6,178 bases of DNA. It comes from an uncultured Planctomycetaceae bacterium. Its GTDB lineage: Bacteria; Planctomycetota; Planctomycetia; Pirellulales; JACPPG01. Location: positions 1-6,178 of the forward strand of contig CAMFLN010000227.1 of assembly GCA_945957305.1 (NCBI GenBank), given 5' to 3'. Numbering within the stretch: position 1 is the first letter of the stretch; every line of letters begins with the position of its first letter. The position numbers and the translations under genes are program-made. The notes below the pieces were generated by a model that saw only the letters and a program-made list of their open reading frames with translations, made no database searches and was not told where the DNA came from. Of the stretch, positions 5,586-6,178 are shown piece after piece.

Positions 5586-6178
5586 ATGTGGCTGCGGAAC
5601 CAGCGCATTCAGAAACTCATCGGCGGGGGCCTGCTCGAACGCGTGTCGATCTCCTTGGTGTCGCGGCTCGAATTGCTCGGACTCGGCGGGCACAAGGACA
5701 CTTCGATCGTCAAGCTGATTCGCCGGGTCCGCCGCGAGCGGCGCTGGTTGCTGACGTCCAACGAAGCATTCATCGTCTATTCACTGGCCCGCGCTCAAAG
5801 CCAGCAAGAAGGTGCCCTGGCCGAGGTCGGCTGCTTTCAGGGCGGCTCGTCCAAGATGATCTGCGAAGCCAAGGGAGATCGACCGCTGCACCTGTTCGAC
5901 ACCTTCGAGGGCTTGCCGCTGCCGGTCGCGCAGGACGGGGACGTGCATCGCGCCCATCAATACAGTTGCAGCCTGGAATCGGTGCGCGGTTACCTGTCGA
6001 ATTACCCGCACGTGTCGTACTACAAAGGACGTTTCCCCGAGACCTCGCAGCCGGCCGAGAACCTGCGCTTCTCGTTCGCGCATTTCGACGTCGACTTGTA
6101 CGAAAGCACGCTGGCTTGTCTGCAGTTCTTTTATCCGCGCATGCTGCCCGGAGGCATTATGCTGTCGCACGACTATTC
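5586..6178 (+). CDS. TylF/MycF-like class I SAM-dependent methyltransferase, 3' end outside the window
   Basis: 197 full codons are visible from ATG 5586, and the frame is open at the right edge. An in-frame ATG at 5526 would add 20 residues but lacks a ribosome binding site. The N-terminal 75 residues are basic and helical. The Rossmann fold then follows: motif I AEVGCFQGGSSKMICEA (79-95, SAM binding), HLFDTFEGLP (102-111), KGRFPET (147-153), AHFDVDLYEST (165-175) and PGGIMLSHDY (188-197). FDTFEGLP, DVDLYEST and the closing DY are signatures of the TylF family, whose characterised members O-methylate sugars on antibiotics using Mg2+. Asp168/Asp170 and Asp196 sit where the metal ligands are expected; the usual DDY reads HDY here, a variant I recall in many environmental homologues. 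The substrate is unknown; a sugar or polysaccharide is an inference from the family. With the right-hand neighbours missing, no pathway can be assigned. Confidence 0.88.
   Translation, partial: MWLRNQRIQKLIGGGLLERVSISLVSRLELLGLGGHKDTSIVKLIRRVRRERRWLLTSNEAFIVYSLARAQSQQEGALAEVGCFQGGSSKMICEAKGDRPLHLFDTFEGLPLPVAQDGDVHRAHQYSCSLESVRGYLSNYPHVSYYKGRFPETSQPAENLRFSFAHFDVDLYESTLACLQFFYPRMLPGGIMLSHDY

Overview
The window is GC-rich bacterial chromosomal DNA, and its gene content points to a planctomycete, probably Pirellulales. This taxonomic guess rests on three things: an ECF sigma / zinc-less anti-sigma / charged exported protein operon, a palindrome-rich intergenic element of a type I associate with this phylum, and the style of the small membrane protein. 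It comes from recall, not from a search.

Layout: (1) bases 1-1067, plus strand: the 3' part of a SppA-type signal peptide peptidase, cut by the left edge, with an intact Ser/Lys catalytic pair. (2) Bases 1087-3153, minus strand: a three-gene operon read right to left. It encodes an ECF sigma factor, a single-pass membrane anti-sigma factor (4-nt ATGA overlap) and an exported, highly charged helical protein with internal repeats (11-nt overlap). (3) Bases 3354-4406, minus strand: rlmN, the radical-SAM 23S rRNA A2503 methyltransferase, with every key cysteine present and a perfect TATAAT box upstream. (4) Bases 4593-5255, plus strand: a small single-pass membrane protein of unknown function, transcribed divergently from rlmN, with a perfect TTGACA and a strong Shine-Dalgarno. 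(5) Bases 5256-5585: a non-coding stretch whose first 100 bases fold into three consecutive hairpins; the middle one ends in TTTT and may terminate the preceding gene. (6) Base 5586 to the right edge, plus strand: the 5' part of a TylF/MycF-like SAM-dependent methyltransferase, cut by the window end.

Functionally, only the sigma/anti-sigma/exported-protein trio forms an obvious unit: an envelope-signal switch in which the membrane anti-sigma would hold the sigma factor and the exported third protein could sense or tune the signal. The SppA and rlmN genes are housekeeping. I see no CRISPR array, transposase, tRNA, rRNA or phage gene. The window looks like ordinary core or semi-core chromosome. 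The parts most worth a second look are the palindromic element at 5271-5363 and the repeat-built third protein of the sigma operon.
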